A stretch of 22,496 bases of DNA, from positions 1 to 22,496 of the IMG/VR virus record IMGVR_UViG_3300021136_000062, one strand, 5' to 3'. Positions 20,935 through 22,496 of this stretch are shown piece after piece. The stretch is from a virus. The notes below the pieces were generated by a model. It made no database searches. It worked only from the letters and a program-made list of their open reading frames with translations, and was not told where the DNA came from. Position 1 is the first letter of the stretch. Each line of letters begins with the position of its first letter. The position numbers and the translations under genes were made by a program.

Positions 20935-22053
20935 ATGGCAGTATATAAAATATTCGCATCAGCTGACGCCTCAATCTATTCTTCAGATATAGGTAAAAAT
21001 ACAGGATTAGATGAAATATTAGAAGTTGGAGTTAAAAATTATGGAGCTTCTATTAATGGTAGATATCTATCTCATACAACAGAAGATATTAGAAGATCAA
21101 TAATAAAATTTTCAGATTCTGATATAGCTACAATTAATGCACTAAATCCTTCTGGAAATTCAAATTTTCAAACAAGTCTAAGATTATATTTAGCTAATGC
21201 TGAAAACTTGTCTACTACGTATTCTCTTTATTTTCATTCAATGAATCAATCATGGGATATGGGTACAGGCAAATTTGGAGACTATCCTGATACTATTAAT
21301 GGAGTTTGTTGGAATTCACCTAATGCGTATGTCACAGGATCTAGCGCTAGTTGGACAGCAGTTACTAATTATTACACAGTTCCAGGAGGTGGATCATATA
21401 TTCCTACATCTAGTGGATTTGCATATTCTACTCAAAGTTTTGGATATTCTGATAATAAAGATATTAATGTAGATGTTACAAACATATTTAAAGGCTGGTA
21501 TTATTCTATATATGCAAATAATGGAATTTTAGTTAGACATGCTCCAAATATAGAAATAAATTCAGGATCTTATATAGAAACTAAATTTTTTAGCACAGAC
21601 ACTCATACAATATATCCTCCTACATTAGAATTTAAGTGGGATGATAGTAATTATATAACTGGTTCAATCATTTCAGATGATGATTTCGTAGTTAACTTTG
21701 CAAATAATAAAAGTGAATTTAAATACGGCACACAACAGTATAGAGTAAAATTAGCAACAAGAAAAACATTTCCTACTCGTCAGTTTGTAACTTCTTCAAT
21801 ATATTTAAATACCCTTTTATTACCTTCAAGTTCTTATTGGGCAATACAAGATTATAAAACAGAAGAAATGGTTATAGATTTTGATACTAATTATACAAAA
21901 ATTAGTTCTGATGGCGTATACAACTATTTTAATTTATATATGAATGGATTGGAGCCTGAAAGATATTATAAACTCTTAGTAAAAACAGTAGTACCATCAA
22001 CTCAAGAAAGTATAAACATAGATAGTGACTTGATTTTTAAAATTGTTAGGTAA
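20935..22053 (+). CDS. Baseplate or fibre-associated protein with a DNRLRE-like beta-sandwich
   Basis: A 372-residue, beta-rich protein. Residues 1-190 begin A-D-A-S-I-Y-S-S-D-I-G-K-N-T-G, then R-R-S-I-I-K-F-S, S-L-R-L-Y-L-A-N-A and W-D-M-G-T-G-K-F-G-D, a layout typical of DNRLRE/CBM-like beta-sandwiches used in adhesins. The second half (about 235-372) looks like one or two Ig-like domains. It occupies the place where T4-like phages carry gp7 or gp8 after gp6, so it is either a divergent wedge protein or a host-surface binding protein. The adhesin reading is inference. The ATG follows the gp6-like stop by 10 nt; the end overlaps the next ATG by one base. Confidence 0.68.
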   Translation: MAVYKIFASADASIYSSDIGKNTGLDEILEVGVKNYGASINGRYLSHTTEDIRRSIIKFSDSDIATINALNPSGNSNFQTSLRLYLANAENLSTTYSLYFHSMNQSWDMGTGKFGDYPDTINGVCWNSPNAYVTGSSASWTAVTNYYTVPGGGSYIPTSSGFAYSTQSFGYSDNKDINVDVTNIFKGWYYSIYANNGILVRHAPNIEINSGSYIETKFFSTDTHTIYPPTLEFKWDDSNYITGSIISDDDFVVNFANNKSEFKYGTQQYRVKLATRKTFPTRQFVTSSIYLNTLLLPSSSYWAIQDYKTEEMVIDFDTNYTKISSDGVYNYFNLYMNGLEPERYYKLLVKTVVPSTQESINIDSDLIFKIVR

Positions 22054-22397
22054 TGGCACAAAGTGTAAATTTAATAAAACAGGTTTACGGAATAAACACG
22101 TATAATAAAGTAATAGATATAACTTTTTCAGAGTTAGTAACTCCTACTCCTATTATACCAAGCTCAACTATATCTATTCAACAATTTTTTGATTATTATA
22201 ATCAATTATTCTATGATATACCAGTAAGTGGATCAATTAATTCTCATATTGAATTAATAACAAGAAGTTCTCAATATGTAGGAGGCACAACTGTAAGTCA
22301 ACAAGAACAAGCTCTAATAGATGAAATTAATTCATTAAGACAGCAAATAGTAGATTTAAGTCAGACTTATTTAACTGTAAGTAATATAACACAATAA
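22053..22397 (+). CDS. Small tail/baseplate module protein
   Basis: A 114-residue protein. The N-terminal two thirds look like a small beta domain with Ser/Thr/Pro-rich linker (T-P-T-P-I-I-P-S-S-T). The C-terminus (V-S-Q-Q-E-Q-A-L-I-D-E-I-N-S-L-R-Q-Q-I-V-D-L) is a short coiled coil, suited to trimerisation. It overlaps both neighbours by one base (TAATG), so it is tightly coupled in the structural operon. No family is recognised. Confidence 0.7.
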   Translation: MAQSVNLIKQVYGINTYNKVIDITFSELVTPTPIIPSSTISIQQFFDYYNQLFYDIPVSGSINSHIELITRSSQYVGGTTVSQQEQALIDEINSLRQQIVDLSQTYLTVSNITQ

Positions 22398-22496
22398 TGG
22401 AATTAGTAAATATATCATATACCGGCACAGGTACAGAAGCTCAAAATTATAGTAATATTGATAATTCATTAATATCTAATAATTACATTAATACTA
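22397..22496 (+). CDS. 5' end of a further structural gene, cut by the window edge
   Basis: ATG at 22397 overlaps the previous stop (TAATG) and the frame stays open to the edge. The visible part starts MELVNISYTGTGTEAQNYSN and is rich in Asn, Ser, Thr and Gly, like phage tail and baseplate proteins. The same TAATG coupling as its neighbours supports the start. Its function cannot be told. Confidence 0.65.
   Translation, partial: MELVNISYTGTGTEAQNYSNIDNSLISNNYINT

Noticed and set aside
1-22496. tRNA genes, CRISPR arrays, insertion sequences, attachment sites
   Set aside because: I looked for cloverleaf-like G/C-rich segments, regularly spaced repeats, transposase motifs and long direct or inverted repeats and saw none.

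Overview
This window looks like part of the genome of a T4-like contractile-tailed phage. The diagnostic genes are a gp25-like and a gp6-like baseplate wedge protein, a gp5-like hub protein with its beta-helix on a separate gene, a gp55-like late sigma factor, an Mre11/Rad50-type (gp47/gp46) recombination nuclease and a DnaG-type primase. The DNA is very AT-rich. Almost no start codon has a GGAGG-type Shine-Dalgarno sequence; starts are preceded by A/T-rich DNA instead. That is typical of Bacteroidota, so a flavobacterium-like host is my inference, not something the sequence proves.

Layout. Positions 1 to about 11,850 are read on the minus strand. From right to left they hold the primase, a fused SbcD-SbcC protein, and a late-gene cluster that appears to form separate transcription units: (756-aa multidomain protein, HExxH peptidase, 189-aa zinc protein), (DUF3008-like protein, 105-aa Cys/His protein), (174-aa zinc protein, lysozyme, 708-aa protein), a 77-aa gene and a gene cut by the window edge. 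Positions 11,992 to 22,496 are read on the plus strand. They begin with small accessory genes (52-aa protein, glutaredoxin-like protein, 60-aa protein, HD-domain hydrolase, 38-aa zinc finger, membrane protein), followed by the late sigma factor, and then a long baseplate and tail module that runs off the right edge. The two halves diverge from a gap of about 150 bp.

How it works together. Primase and the Mre11/Rad50-like enzyme serve replication and recombination. The sigma factor would switch on the late genes. A repeated A/T motif, ATATTTATA, sits 4 to 15 nt upstream of the first gene of six apparent late units (11 to 15 nt in five of them), and a degenerate copy precedes a seventh. It is missing upstream of the replication genes, which makes it a good candidate for this phage's late promoter.

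The most intriguing region is the minus-strand late cluster. Several proteins contain a short amphipathic segment ending in L-L-(K/R)-E or L-L-E just before a conserved domain. In the 756-aa protein two such segments separate a HIGH-type nucleotidyltransferase, an uncharacterised middle domain and a ligase-like domain (KxDG and EGIVVR motifs). These resemble T4 gp21-type prohead protease sites (LxE). They suggest that the cluster encodes enzymes packaged in the virion and cut apart during head maturation. This is a hypothesis from reading the sequence only.
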